Origin: Delphinus delphis
Lineage: Eukaryota > Chordata > Mammalia > Artiodactyla > Delphinidae
DNA length: 64,000 nucleotides
Assembly: GCF_949987515.2 (NCBI RefSeq)
Contig: NC_082684.1
Location: 52,542,006 to 52,606,005, forward strand
Reading direction: 5' to 3'
This document shows positions 1-11,175 of this stretch, piece by piece. Numbering within the stretch: the stretch's first letter is position 1; the number at the start of each line of letters is the position of its first letter. The translations under genes were made by a program, and so were the position numbers. Under the pieces are notes generated by a model. The model made no database searches. It saw only the letters and a list, made by a program, of their open reading frames with translations, and was not told where the DNA came from.

Positions 1-204
1 TATGTCATTAGGGAAATACAAATTAAAACAACAATGAGATACCACTGCACACCTAGTAGAATGGCCAAAATTCAAAACACTGACAACACCATATCATCGT
101 GAGGATGTGCAGCAATGGAAACCTCATGCATTGCTGGTGGGAATGCAAAATGGTACAGCCACTTGGAAGACAGCTTGGCAGTTTCTCATAAAACTAAACA
201 TAGA
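1..204 (+). mobile_element. Old L1 ORF2 3' fragment (left part)
   Basis: This is the 3' end of ORF2 of an old LINE-1 in plus orientation. It shows the usual run of 'caaattaaaacaacaatgag', 'taccactgcacacc' and 'gctggtgggaatg'. The copy stops abruptly near 'aaactaaacata' and its 3' continuation resumes after 660, because a younger L1 was inserted there. No open frame survives. It enters from outside the window. Confidence 0.8.
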
Positions 205-660
205 TCTATATTTCTGGTTTTGTGCCAGCACTATACTGTCTTGATTGTAAGTCAGAAAGAGAAAAACGAATACCATATGCTAAAGCATATATATGGAATC
301 TGGAAAAAAAAAAAAGAAATGGTACTGATGAACCTAGTGGCAGAGCAGGAATAAAGACGTAGACATAGAGAATGGACTTGAGGACATGGAAGGGAGGGGG
401 AAGCTGGTGCGAAGTGAGAGTAGCATCGACATATATACTGTACCAAATGTAAAATAGATAGCTAGTGGGAAGCAGCAGCATAGCACAGGGAGATCTGCTC
501 CATGCTTTGTGTCCACCTAGAGGGGTGGGATGGGGGGGGAGGGAGGTGCAAGAGGGAGGGGATATGGGGATGTATGTATGCACGTGGCTGATTCACTTTG
601 TTGTGCAACAGAGACTAGCACAGTATTGTGAAGCAGTTATACTCCAATAAAGATCTATTT
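205..660 (+). mobile_element. Younger L1 3' end with inverted 5' segment
   Basis: Bases from about 246 to 658 are the 3' end of a whale/artiodactyl-type L1: the ORF2 tail, then a 3'UTR with a G-rich tract at 524-547 and a tail signal 'actccaataaagatct'. Bases about 204-245 (ttctggttttgtgccagcac...) instead match L1 ORF2 in the opposite orientation; the minus-strand L1 shows the same text on the plus strand at 49345-49385. This is the structure left by twin priming. It is inserted in the old L1 flanking it on both sides; an imperfect target duplication (aaactaaacata / aaacctaaaaata) is possible. Confidence 0.75.
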
Positions 661-1330
661 TAAAAAACCTAAAAATACACTTATCTTGTAATCTAGAAGT
701 CACATCCCTGGTATTTACCCAAATGAGTTGAAAACTTATGTTCACACAAAACCCGTACACAAATGTTTATAGCAGCTTTGTCCATAATTGCTAGAATTTG
801 TAAGCCACCAAGATGTCCTTCAGTAGGTGAATGGGTAAATAAATATCCAAACAATGGAACATTATTCAATGATTAAAAGAAATGAGTTATCAAGTTACAA
901 AAAGACATAGAGGAACTTTAAATGCATTTTGCTAAGTGAAAGAAGCCAATCTGAAAAGGCTGCATACTGTATGATTCCAACTCTATGGAGATAGTAAAAA
1001 GATTTGGGGAAAGTAGGGAGGGCTAAATATATGGAGCACAGGGGATTTTTATGTTAGTGGAACTATTCTGTGTGCTACTGTAATGGTGGATACATGTGTC
1101 AAAACCCATAGAAAGTACAACAAAGAGAGTGAACCCTAGTACAAACTAAAACTTATATCTATACTGGTTTGTTAATTGTAACAAATGTACAACAGTAATG
1201 CAGGATGTTAATAATCGGGGAAACTGTAGGAGAGGGATAGGAAGTATATAGGGACTCTGCTTTCAGCTCAATTTTTCTGTTAACCTAAAATTGCTCTATA
1301 AAGAAAGTCTATTAATTTAAAAAAACACAC
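661..1330 (+). mobile_element. Old L1 3' end (right part)
   Basis: This continues the old L1 interrupted at 205-660. 'ccctggtatttacccaaat', 'gtttatagcagctttgtcc' and 'tgtccttcagtaggtgaatg' are typical of the ORF2 3' end, and 'gtgctactgtaatggtgga' belongs to the 3'UTR of older mammalian L1s. The element ends near a short A-run and a (CA) stretch at about 1320-1340. It is much more diverged than the inserted copy. Confidence 0.75.
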
Positions 1331-1412
1331 ACACATACACGTATAAATGCACACACACCAGATTATTATATGAAGAAGAGTATAAAGAGGAAGACAGATA
1401 AGTAATTGAATT

Positions 1413-1651
1413 TAATATGGATTTTTTTTTATTTTATTTTATTTTTTTGCGGTACGCGGGCTTCTCACTGTTGCGGCCTCTCCCATTGCGGAGCACAGGC
1501 TCCGGAGCGCAGGCTCAGCGGCCATGACCCACGGGCCCAGCCGCTCCGCGGCATGTGGGATCTTCCCAGACCGGGGCACGAACCCACGTCCCCTGCATCG
1601 GCAGGTGGACCCCCAACCACTGCGCCACCAGGGAAGCCCCTAATATGGATT
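1413..1651 (-). mobile_element. CHR SINE with perfect 11-bp target duplication
   Basis: A tRNA-derived cetacean CHR SINE (CHR-2-like) lies at 1424-1640 in minus orientation, so its A-tail appears as a T-run on the left and its head (reverse of gcttccctggtggcgcagtgg) on the right. Perfect target-site duplications taatatggatt lie at 1413-1423 and 1641-1651. The A and B boxes of the tRNA-like pol III promoter are recognisable. The chance ORF at 1406-1708 is only this SINE. Confidence 0.92.
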
Positions 1652-2015
1652 GTTAAGCCTTGTGATAGAATAAAGTTCCTGTGTGAATATCTCTATCTAC
1701 TAAAATAACCCAGGTAACCTCATGTTCTCTTCAACATGGACAATATGATATCTTTCAGTATATTAAAGTTACTTTACAGTTGTATATATTCTATACTTAA
1801 ATTCTGTACTTACATTTACACAACACAACCCCAAAACAAATGAATCAACTGAAATCAACTGATTCAGAATTGACAAGTTAAAAATTAATGACAAGGACAG
1901 TAAAACAGTTATAATAATTCCATTCCCTAGTGTCAGAAGTTTAGTAGAAACATGGAAGATTTTTTTAAAAACTTGTAAAGATGAAAATTTCAATATCTGA
2001 TATAAAACATATTAT
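1652..2015. other. Unassigned AT-rich sequence
   Basis: AT-rich sequence with no open frame of note and no repeat family that I recognise. Confidence 0.4.
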
Positions 2016-3310
2016 TAAGTGGGATTAATAGTGGATTAGACATTGTAGAAGCAAAGATAAATGAACTTGAAGACATAGTAGTCCAAAATGAAACACAGAT
2101 AGAAAAACTACTGAAGGAAAAATAAATACAGCATTTGTGAGTTGTGGGACAAATTTAAATGGCTTAAGAACTGTGTAATTGGAGTCCCTAAGGGAGAAGG
2201 TTGGGGCGGGGGGGGGGGGGAAGTGTTTGAGAAAAAAAAAATACATGAACATTCTTTTAATATAAAGAAATTTATAGATTTAGGGATTTAAAAAATCCCC
2301 AAGCACCATGAATAGGAAGAAAACTATACCAAGGCACATCATAATCAAATTACTCAAAACTGATCATTTTGGGAAAATCCTAAGACAGGAAGAGAGAAAT
2401 AAACAAAAGTACATATAGAAAAACAAAGATAAGGATGACAGCAGATTTCTTGTGAGAAACATTGCAAGTGGGTAGACAATGAAACAGCATTTTTAAAGTA
2501 CTGAAACAAACAATCCCCATAAACCTGGAATTCTATATCCAGTGAAAATATCCTTCAGAAACAAAGGTGAACTAAAGACTTTTTCAATATTCCAAGGCTG
2601 AAAGAATTTATCTCTAGCAGGTCTGCACTAGAAGAAATATTAAAGGAAGTCCTTCATACAGAAAGAAAGTTATAGCAGATAGAAATATATATATAAACAA
2701 AAATGAATAAAGAACCCTGAACATGGTAACTATATAGATAAGCATGTACATTTTTTCCTACTATTTAAAAATCTTTAAAAGATGATTATTTAACAAAAAT
2801 AATAACAATATATTGTGGGACTTATATGTTGGATTTAAACGTATGATGACAAGAGCAAAAAGGCTGTGAGAGAAGGAATGGAATTATATTGTTGGGAGGC
2901 TTTATAATATATATGAAGTAGAATAATATCATTTGAAGGTAGACTCCAATAAGTTAAAGATATATAGGATAAACCTTAAAGCAACCACTAAAATAACAAA
3001 ATAAGCATTATAGCTAATGTGCTAACAAAGGAGGTGATTGGAATCATAAAATGTATTCAATTGAACCAGAAAAATAAGGAGGGGAAGAGGAAGAGTGAAA
3101 AGCAAACAAAGAATAGATAGGGTAAATAGAAAATAAATAGCAAGATGAGTTAAATATAATTATATTGATAAGTACTTTAAAGGAAAAAATTATCAAACCA
3201 TCACACTTGAAAGGCAGATATGATCAGATTGGATAAAAAAGGTAAGACCCAACTATATGCTGCCTAGAAAAAAAAGCACTTTAAAGACAGGTAAAGAGCA
3301 AAAGTGACAT
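2016..3310 (+). mobile_element. Ancient L1/HAL1-like fragment
   Basis: A strongly decayed LINE-1-related stretch. Around 2035-2120 the plus strand encodes a broken ORF1-like helix (INELEDIVVQNETQIEKLL). At 2520-2680 it has the well-known segment 'ctggaattctatatccagtg' followed by a 'ggaagtccttcatacagaa' tail, and at 3215-3260 it reads like the endonuclease-proximal 'ggataaaaaaggtaagaccc' part of older L1s. It could be HAL1 or an old L1M; the frame is lost by many stops. A G-run at about 2205-2221 is a local expansion. Confidence 0.6.
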
Positions 3311-3329
3311 ATATTGCTGGCTCCTCTGA

Positions 3330-3760
3330 AATGCAAATGTTTAATAAAACTTGTCCTTTTTTAACAGGAAAGATAGAATCTGCAGTTCACTCTAGAACAC
3401 ATTCCCAGGGGTGAATGTCAAGCACATAACTGGCAATTAGATAACATGGGCCCTTTTCTGATAGTTCCATGTGGATTTAAATGGATTTATGCATAATCAG
3501 GGTTTGGCTCTTCATACTTAGTGATCGAAGCCAATGCTTCATATACTATAAAGGACTGAAACCAAAAGTATTATGCCAGTTTGGAACTCTTGGGTCCATT
3601 TCATCAGATCAAGGCACTCACTTCACTGCCTACTCAGCACAACAATGGGAGAAGAAATATTACAGTCAGTGGACTAATCATATTCCTCATCACCCTCAAA
3701 GCAATGGCTTAATAGCGAATTGGAATAGACAAGTGAAAATCTGCTATTAAAGATAGTGGG
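3330..3760 (+). pseudogene. Fossil ERVL-like integrase core
   Basis: A remnant of the integrase core of an endogenous retrovirus, most like the ERVL group (class III). One frame from about 3398 has the WQLD motif carrying the first catalytic Asp. A different frame, 3481-3750, has SDQGTH with the second Asp, then HHPQSNGLI. The two parts are separated by a frameshift and a stop, and the expected catalytic Glu just after GLI reads as Ala. No LTR is adjacent. It is non-functional and old. Retroviral integrases join the DNA copy of the virus to host DNA; this copy lacks most of the protein. Confidence 0.75.
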
Positions 3761-4394
3761 GGATGGTAGGGAGAGACAAAGAATCAAAGAGCTTGTCTAT
3801 AACCCTCTAGTGTTGTACTTTCCAACTTAACATGAGAGCAACTACAATGTGTAAATGATAAGATAGATTTACATTATATAACTTGTTATTCTATTTGGTG
3901 AAATGAGGGAACATGGGGCTAGAAGGTGATATAGGAACTTAGTAGAAAACTTTCCTACAGTACTACATCTTCCTTTTTTTTCAATGCCAGATCCAATAGT
4001 CCCTGGACCAAGATACTGTTAAGGATCCCAGAGGCTAGCAATTTTTCAAAATAAAATACTTTGTCTATAACTAGCACTCTAGTTTTATCTGAATTTATAA
4101 AATAAGGCTTTTTTTCATTTTTGAACTTAAGTATATACAACACAATCAATACCAAGTAAAAAAATATGAATCTATCCCACTAAAAGTATGACAAAAGTCA
4201 TAACACTGAAAATTTATATGAAAATTGGTCTGTGTGTATGACACAAATTAAGCATTTAATAAAGTAAAAGAACATAGGCTTTGGGATGCAAAAAGCACTG
4301 GTGATGGTCCCAAGTCCATTACTCAGTAGCTCTTTTAATTTATAAAAATTAAGATTATGATATTTTATTCAGCCAATTTTACATTCCAAATGCA
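3761..4394. other. Unassigned sequence
   Basis: AT-rich, with a few short T-runs. No gene or repeat family could be assigned. Confidence 0.4.
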
Positions 4395-5145
4395 GTCACA
4401 ACTGAATCCCACATTGTACATGCTCTTTTGCAATGGGACTTTGCCATTCTACCTTTGAGAGGTGAATATGGGCTCTCCCATGAATACAGCCTGGCCTTAG
4501 TGACTTGCTTGTAACCAATATCAGGCAGCAGAAGTAATAGTACATGACTCTTGAGACTAGGTCACGAAGAGGCTTATGGCTTCTGCCTAGGTTCCTCGGA
4601 AAGCTTGTTCCATGCTTGAGAAGCCTGAACCTCATGAAGAAGGCACACATGAGATCTCCAGTTGACAGCCCAACCAACCTACACTCCAACTCATCCCAGC
4701 CCAGGTGCCAGACATTTGAGTGAAGTCCCTAGAGGTTTACCACCCCCACCAGTTCAAATCACTCCTCCTATTCAAGTGGGAAGCCATCCATCGAGGCCTC
4801 AAACATCATAGTACAGAGACAAGCCCCCATCTGTGCCCAGTCTGAATTCTTTTTTTTTTTTTTTTTTTTTTGCAGTATGCAGCCCTCTCACTGTTGTGGC
4901 CTCTCCCGTTGAGGAGCACAGGCTCCAGACGCACAGGCTCAGTGGCCATGGCTCACGGGCCCAGCCGCTCCACGGAAGGTGGGATCTTCCCAGACCGGGG
5001 CACGAACCCGTGTCTCCTGCATCGGCAGGCAGACTCTCAACCACTGCGCCACCAGGGAAGCCCTCCCAGTCTGAATTCTTGATCCAGAAAACTTGTAAAC
5101 ATAATATAATGGTTGTGGTTTTGTATCATTAAGTTTCACGTAGTT
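4395..5145 (+). mobile_element. MLT1-type MaLR LTR split by a SINE
   Basis: The left part (about 4395-4835) has the order of motifs seen in MLT1-type LTRs (ERVL-MaLR): 'ttttgcaatgggactttg', a mid-part with 'cagcccaaccaacc' and 'catcccagccc'. The right part (about 5081-5145) gives the LTR end resembling 'aaatggttgttgttttaagccac', here 'aatggttgtggttttgtatc'. The CHR SINE at 4852-5064 sits in between. The LTR is diverged and no internal sequence is attached. Confidence 0.55.
4836..5080 (-). mobile_element. CHR SINE with perfect 16-bp target duplication
   Basis: A CHR-2-like SINE in minus orientation at 4852-5064, with the T-run (A-tail) at the left. The duplications cccagtctgaattctt at 4836-4851 and 5065-5080 are identical over 16 bases. 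It is inserted within an MLT1-type LTR. All ORFs overlapping it on both strands are SINE translations. Confidence 0.92.
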
Positions 5146-7184
5146 TTGAAGATGGAAGAATTTATAATAAGGTATGAAGAATAACCCAATTGTCAGCCTC
5201 AGTAAGGGTTCATTTCTTCCTTCTATTTCTCCTTAGCGCAAGAGTTCAGAGAGTCAAATTAGAGTTGCTAATATACCAAAACTGTGAAAAGTCCAAAAGA
5301 GAAACGGTAAGATGATAAAATATCTTATCATCTTTACCTTTGAATAAAGCACTTCACATTTTACCTTTGGATAAAGCACTGTGCATTTTTTTAATTACTG
5401 TTTTAATAGTTTATAAGCCTGTTATTTTAAAGTATATAGAGTGAATGAAATAAAAATTCAACTTAATATATTCAATTTTTCTATGTGGTTTTGTTCCTTT
5501 TTTTTTTTTTTTTTTTTAAAGGAAAGACTTGTTTTCTTTTGACTATTAGCACCCAGTAATAATGAAGACTTTATTAGTTCCACAGTGAGGGAAGTAAGCC
5601 TTGATTCATAGGAATAGTCACAAGCTAAGTCGGGAACCTGCAGCTTTCTCAGCATGATCGTGTAGTGAACTCTTCAGGACAACATGCAATTTCATTAAAT
5701 CATTCCTCTTCCGACCAGCTTAACTACTACTTCATCACACACCTTTCCCTAAAAATGTAATCATTCAGTTACTTTCTATTATATATACTTCCAAATAATG
5801 TGTTGAGCTTTCCTAAAAAATCAAATTAGGTAGCACAAGTTTTGTTCAGGATGGTACAGTAGTTCTAGGACAAACATGGACTGTTCGTCTGTAAAATAGG
5901 ACATGATAGCCTGTCTTTTATTCCACTCATATTCTGGAGCCACAATTAAGTTTGCACTCCCCAGAAGCATGTTATAGCAGATGTGAAATTACTGCTGTTT
6001 ATTACATTTGAAGTTTAACATTTTATGCATAATGAAAAGGTTTTAATTTCCTAAACATGGATAAAATGAAATGGTAAAAAGATTAAAACTTACAATGAAG
6101 TATATAATGATTGTTAATAAACATTTCCTAGCCCACCCCATCTTAGGAATAAAAATCAAACCACCATAATGTTTTTTAAAAGTATATCTCAAAAAATTGT
6201 GGGAACACTAGTTACCTTAAAATTCTTCCAAATGATCCAGAATGATATAAAGGCTTCCTGGCTATGATGTGATATTTAACTTTTCTCCTTAATCATGTTG
6301 GCTGTAATTGTGACATTTAATTACACTTTTTCCCCCCAACAGGCCTAGATTTTGCAACAAAATGTTTTTCAACATATCTAAAAGATAATTTTGGGGGGAA
6401 GTATATCACATTCCTCCATTGGACCAGTAGAAAATTAACTTTTTCTTCAAAAATTTGAAATAGATTCTTATTTAATTACATTTTTTCTACATTTATAAGC
6501 TTCTTTAAAACACTTTAAATATGTATGAAATACTTTATCAGGCTGAAGCTCACTTGGAGAATTTGTATCTGCTTCCTTAGAGAGGCTTCCTTTTAGTCTT
6601 TTCACATGTTCAATAAGCTTCATTTATTTTGCTTTCTGAGTGTGTGTAATGTCTGGAGGGAGTAAAACAGTTTTTGTCCAAGTTGTACTGGTTTATATTA
6701 AAAACTTCTAGGTCCTAGTAAATGGGAAAGGAGAGAGACTTCATTTTCTATAATTTCTTTTGCCAGTTAAGAGGTATAGCTGTCTGTAAGAAACAGGAAT
6801 TAACCACAGTTAGAGAGTTTTCTTAGCAGGCAGTTTCATAATATAATGAAAATATCCATATTTTTTTTGTTTGCTTGCTTGCTTTTCTGTTTTATTATAG
6901 GCTCACATTACTTGAGGCATTAGCTCCTTTCTGTATTTTGCACAACTGACCCTATTAGGAATCATTGCACCAGCCCTCACCATGCCTTCCACCTCACTCC
7001 CACGTACAGTTAAATTATCCTGCAACTTATGCTCTGCTGGAAATTGAAACTGAGTCCTTTGACCACTCAGTTTCTTTGCTGTTCTGTTTCAGGCTATTAG
7101 CGAATTTCTGCTAGTAAAATTATAGCTTCAAATGCTCAAATTAGAAGAGCAGAAATATCTAAAATAGAGTATCTTTGTTTTAGT
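5146..7184. other. Unassigned sequence with a local duplication and hairpin
   Basis: No exon or repeat family recognised. Notable small items are a stem-loop at 5306-5338, a directly repeated 27-mer at 5333-5359 and 5360-5386 (about 23 of 27 bases equal, tttacctttgaataaagcac first copy), a T-run at 5498-5517 and a (GCTT)-like run near 6868-6885. Confidence 0.4.
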
Positions 7185-7550
7185 CAGTCTGGGTGACTAC
7201 ACCAAATTACCAACATTTATTTCTCACAGTCCTGGAGGCCGACCAGTCCAAAATCAAGGCACTAGTAGATTCAGTTCCTGGCGAGGACCTGCTTCTTGGG
7301 TCACAAATGGCCATCTTCTACCTCCATCCTCACATGGTGGAGACAGAGCAGAAAGAGAGGAATAAGTTCTCATGTCTTCTCTTATAAGGGCACTAATCTT
7401 GAGGGCTCCACCCTCATGACCTAATTACCTTCCAAAGGCCCTCCTAATACCATCCTAACACCATGCTATTATCTCCTAATGCCATCACATTGGAGGTTAG
7501 GATTTCAACATATGAATTTTGGGGGCATACAAATATTAAGTCCACAATAT
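7185..7550 (-). mobile_element. MaLR/MST-like LTR fragment
   Basis: The text 'atttctcacagtcctggagg', 'cctcacatggtggagacaga', 'agggctccaccctcatgacc' and 'gatttcaacatatgaatttt' is a familiar LTR of the ERVL-MaLR group read in reverse. There is a partial duplication of 'ctaataccatcctaacacca'. Subfamily not assigned. The 64-aa ORF here is chance. Confidence 0.5.
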
Positions 7551-8269
7551 ATTATAATTTAAGCAATTTTAAAAAGAGCAAAATTAGTAAGCGGAAATAA
7601 AAAAGTAAAGATGAGAGTGAAAAATCAAAGAAATAGAAAACAAAAAAGCATAGAGAAAAGCAATAAAAGTGCTCTCTTTGAAAAGACTAATAAAATTGAT
7701 AAATCATTAAAAATACTAATAAGGAAGAACAGAGAAAAGACTTTTTTAATAATATCAAGATTGAGAGTTATTACAGTTTCTTTAGACATCAAGTAATAAT
7801 GTGTTAATATTATGAACAAATTTATGCCAATAAATTTGGAATTTTTGATGGATTGGATGAATTTCTTGAAAGACACAAACTATGATGGTTCAAAAGAATC
7901 AGAAAATCTGAATAACTCTATCAATTGAAAACACTGAATTCATGATTTAAAACTTTCCCACAAACAAGGCATGGATGTCTGCTCATACTATTTCTATTCT
8001 GCATTGTATTAGAGATTCTAGTCAGTATAAACAATGAATAAAGTACACAAAGGAGATAAAAGTCATGCAGAATGGAAAAGAAGTAGATAAACTGCCTTTT
8101 TCACAGGTACATGGTTAACTATAAAATCCCAAAGAATCTACAAAAGAAGCTTCCACCATTAAGGCATGAATTTAGGAAGGTCACAGTGTACATGATTACT
8201 GTGTGTTTGTGTACTAGTAGAAAAACTGAAATATGATATTTAGGAAAAAACAGTACTTAAACAGTAACA

Positions 8270-8648
8270 TCAAAAATATACATTGGAGGGGACTTCCCTG
8301 GTGGTGCAGTGGTTAAGTGTCTGCCTGCCAATGCAGGGGACACAGGTTCGAGCCCTGGTCCATGAAGATTCCACATGCTGCAGAGCAACTAAGCCTGTGC
8401 ACCACAACTACTGACCCTGCACTCTAGAGCTCAAGTGCCACAATTACTGAAACCCGTGAACCTAGAGCCCATGCTCCGCAACAAGAGAAGTCACTGCAAT
8501 GAGAAGCCTGTGCACCACAACAAAGAGTAACTCCCCCTTGCCACAATTAGAGAAAGCCCGCAGACAGCAACAAAGACCCAACGCAGTCAAAAATAAATAA
8601 ATTAATTAATTAAAAAAAAAAAAAATATATATATATATATACACTGGA
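8270..8648 (+). mobile_element. Long CHR-type SINE
   Basis: A longer, more diverged relative of the other SINEs. The tRNA-like head (acttccctggtggtgcagtgg, ggttcgagccc) is followed by the extended body with 'gagcaactaagcctgtgcac', 'gctccgcaacaagagaag' and 'agacccaacgcagtcaaaaa', then an (ATTA)/A/(TA) tail. The diverged flanks 'tacattgga' (before) and 'tacactgga' (after) are a likely target duplication. The body type is an older CHR class than the CHR-2-like copies. Confidence 0.85.
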
Positions 8649-9204
8649 ATAAATTTAACAAAAGGCTTGTGAGCCCCCAAACTGAAAATACAGACAATTT
8701 TGCTATGAGAAATTAAAGAACATTTAAATGAATGGAAGGTTATACTATGTTCACAGATTGGAAGGCTCAATCAATAGTATGTAAATTCTTTGCAAATAGT
8801 TCTATAGTTTCAACATAATCTTGATTAAAATATTAATAGGCGTATTTATAGATAAGTTGATTCTAAAATGTATTTGCCTGTGAAAAGGACCTAGAATAGT
8901 CAAAATAATCTTAAAAAATAACACTGTTGGAAGACTTACACTATCCTATTTCAAAAGTTAATTAAAGCTACAATATTCAAGACAGTGCATTGGTGTAAGG
9001 ATAGATAAATAGATCAATTGAAGAGAACATTAAATCCCTAAAAGAACCTACACATATAAAATAAGTAGATTTTTGACAAAGATTCCAAAACAATTGGAAA
9101 GAAGCTGGGGAAAGACACTCTTTTCAACAAATGTTGCTGGACTTCCTGCATAAAGACAAGGTCATAAACTTCTGCTCATCAAAGTCACCATAAAGGAAAT
9201 TTTT

Positions 9205-9401
9205 AAAAAAGAAGTGACATAGGGAGGGTGGGAGGGAGGGAGACGCAAGAGGGAAGAGATACGGGAACATATGTATATGTATAACTGATTCACTTTGTTA
9301 TAAAGCAGAAACTAACACACCATTGTAAAGCAATTATACCCCAATAAAGATGTTAAAAAATAAAATAAAATAAAAAAATAAAATAAAAAAAAGAAGTGAC
9401 A
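9205..9401 (+). mobile_element. Very short young L1 3' tail, 15-bp target duplication
   Basis: Only about 167 bp of L1 3'UTR (9220-9386): a G-rich tract gggagggtgggagggaggg at 9222-9240, then 'ctgattcactttgttataaa', 'caccattgtaaagcaatta', 'ccccaataaagatgtt' and an A-rich tail. Perfect duplications aaaaaagaagtgaca lie at 9205-9219 and 9387-9401. It is severely 5'-truncated and sits within an older L1 of the same orientation. Confidence 0.93.
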
Positions 9402-10260
9402 GACAGAAATATTTACAATATATATATTTGACAAAAGACTTTTATCCAACATGTAAAGGATTCCAATAAATCATTTTTTTAAATCAAGCAATTTTGGATA
9501 AAAAGTTAAAAAGATATTTTACAAGAAATATATTTAAATGGGGAATAAGTACATGAAAAGGTGCTCTACATCTTTAGTCATCAATGAAATGACATTAAAA
9601 ATACAATGTCATACCACTTTACTCCTACTAGAATAGTTAAAATTAAATGTCAACAACAATCTTGGCAATTCTGTGGAGCAATTCACACATTGCTGGAGCA
9701 AGGTAAAATTGTAAAATCATGTTGGAAAATTGGTGGCTTTTTACTAAGCCAAACAAACTGACCCAGCAATTCCCCTTGTTGGCTTTACCCCGACCCAAAA
9801 TAAAACATACATAAGTAAAATAATTACATATAAAATATTCTAGTAGCTTTATTATTAATTGGCATAAAACAAATATCAATCAACACAAATGGATAAAAAA
9901 TAATATTCACAGGGGAATATATTTTAGAAAAAAATCTGCTGAATCATGCACCAATAGGCCTAAATCTCAACATTATGTTAACATTATGTTAAGCAGGAGA
10001 AGCTTAACACACAAATAAAAAACACATATAGCATAATTACAGTTATATGAATATTGAGAAAAGGCAAAATTAATATATTTAATAGAATCAGAAGTGTGAT
10101 TGTTTATAGAGGTTGAGATTAATTTGTAGAGAAAAGGAACTTCTGGGGTTGATAGAAATATTCTATGTTGTAATACTTATCAAATCACATCAAATTATAC
10201 AATGAAAATATGAGTTGTCATTGTATACTAATCTAACCTCAAAAATAAAATTATACTAAA

Positions 10261-10939
10261 AGTCCCAGTGTTGGTGAGGATGGAGGGTAACTGTACTTCT
10301 ATACACTGCTGATGGAAGTGTAAAATGGAACAACTACTTTGGGACACTCTTTGCCAGTATCTACTAAAACTGAACATACTTACACTATTACTTAGCATTT
10401 CCACACCTAGTTATTTATCCAAAAAATATAAATTCAGATGTCTCCAAAAGAGATATAAAAAATACTCAAACTATGTTATTTATAATTGACATAAAAATGA
10501 AACAAGCAAAATATCTACCCAAAGGAGATTACAATACATTTTCTCAAGAGTGGCAATTCTGACATTTTAGATCAAATAATTATTTTGGGGGGGAACTATC
10601 AAGGGCACTGTAGGATGTTTAGCAGCATCTTTGGCCTCTGTCCAACAGGTGTCACTAGTAAACACACAGTTATGACAATCAAAAATATCTCCAGACGTTG
10701 CCATAGGTACCCTAAGGGAGGAAACTTATCCCCAATTGAGAACAACTGAAATAAACAAATATGGTATATATATTCAGTGGAATATTACTCAGCAATATAA
10801 AGGAGCAAACTATTAATAAACGTGCACAAATGTTAGACAAAGTAGTATGTTGGTAAACATTAATAGCTGCTCCCTGAGATTGGGTGAGGGAGGCTGATAG
10901 GTAGCATTTGCCGATTTCTACTATTTCTACAACTATTTC
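10261..10939 (+). mobile_element. Second old L1 ORF2 3' fragment, split by a MITE
   Basis: 'gttggtgaggatggagggta', 'cactgctgatggaagtgtaa' and later 'tattcagtggaatattactc' show a second old L1 ORF2 end, directly after the first element's 3' end. It is split by the MER5A-like element at 10545-10750. Divergence is high and there is no open frame. Confidence 0.65.
10545..10750 (+). mobile_element. MER5A-like hAT-Charlie MITE
   Basis: The order 'gaactatcaagggcactgta', 'ggatgtttagcagcatcttt', 'ctccagacgttgccatag' and the end 'ttgagaacaactga' matches the MER5A group of non-autonomous hAT-Charlie transposons. It codes for nothing and would have relied on a hAT transposase in trans. It is inserted within an old L1 fragment. 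Confidence 0.8.
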
Positions 10940-11175
10940 AAAAGATAGCCTTTGGGGCTTCCCTGGTGGCACAGTGGTTGAGAGTCCGCCTGCCAATGCA
11001 GGGGACACGGGTTCGTGCCCTGGTCCGGGAAGATCCCACATGCCACGGAGCGGCTGGGCCCGTGAGCCATGGCCACTGAGCCTGGACATCCGGAGCCTGT
11101 GCTCTGCAACGGGAGAGGCCACAACAGTGAGAGGCCCGTGTACCGCAACAACAACAACAAAAAAGATAGCCTTTG
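10940..11175 (+). mobile_element. CHR SINE with perfect 15-bp target duplication
   Basis: A full CHR-2-like SINE in plus orientation at 10955-11160 with a (CAA) tail. Duplications aaaagatagcctttg are at 10940-10954 and 11161-11175. The head with A and B boxes is intact. ORFs of 92, 75 and 136 aa overlapping here are SINE translations. Confidence 0.93.

Larger units (their letters stand above)
7560..10260 (+). mobile_element. Old L1 (ORF2 to 3' end), three pieces
   Basis: An old plus-strand L1 running from the ORF2 reverse-transcriptase region to the 3' end. Recognisable parts are the 'ctctttgaaaagactaataa' region, 'ggcatggatgtctgctcata', 'gttgctggacttcctgcata', the 'cattgctggagcaaggtaaa' tail, and a 3'UTR-like end near 10255. 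It is interrupted by the SINE at 8288-8640 and the short L1 tail at 9205-9401. The frame has many stops. A 12-bp tandem duplication (cattatgttaa) occurs at about 9970-9992. Confidence 0.75.

Noticed and set aside
1424..1640. tRNA genes at the SINE heads
   Set aside because: A and B boxes are present but the rest is SINE body and tail; no cloverleaf with a proper anticodon arm that I could support. They are pol III-type SINE promoters.
1406..1708. 100-codon ORF, plus similar ORFs at 4833-5132, 10712-11122, 25214-25510, 40295-40537 and 43929-44195
   Set aside because: All translate the CHR SINE on one strand or the other (phrases such as GHGSRAQPLRGMWDLPRPGHEP repeat). They are not genes.
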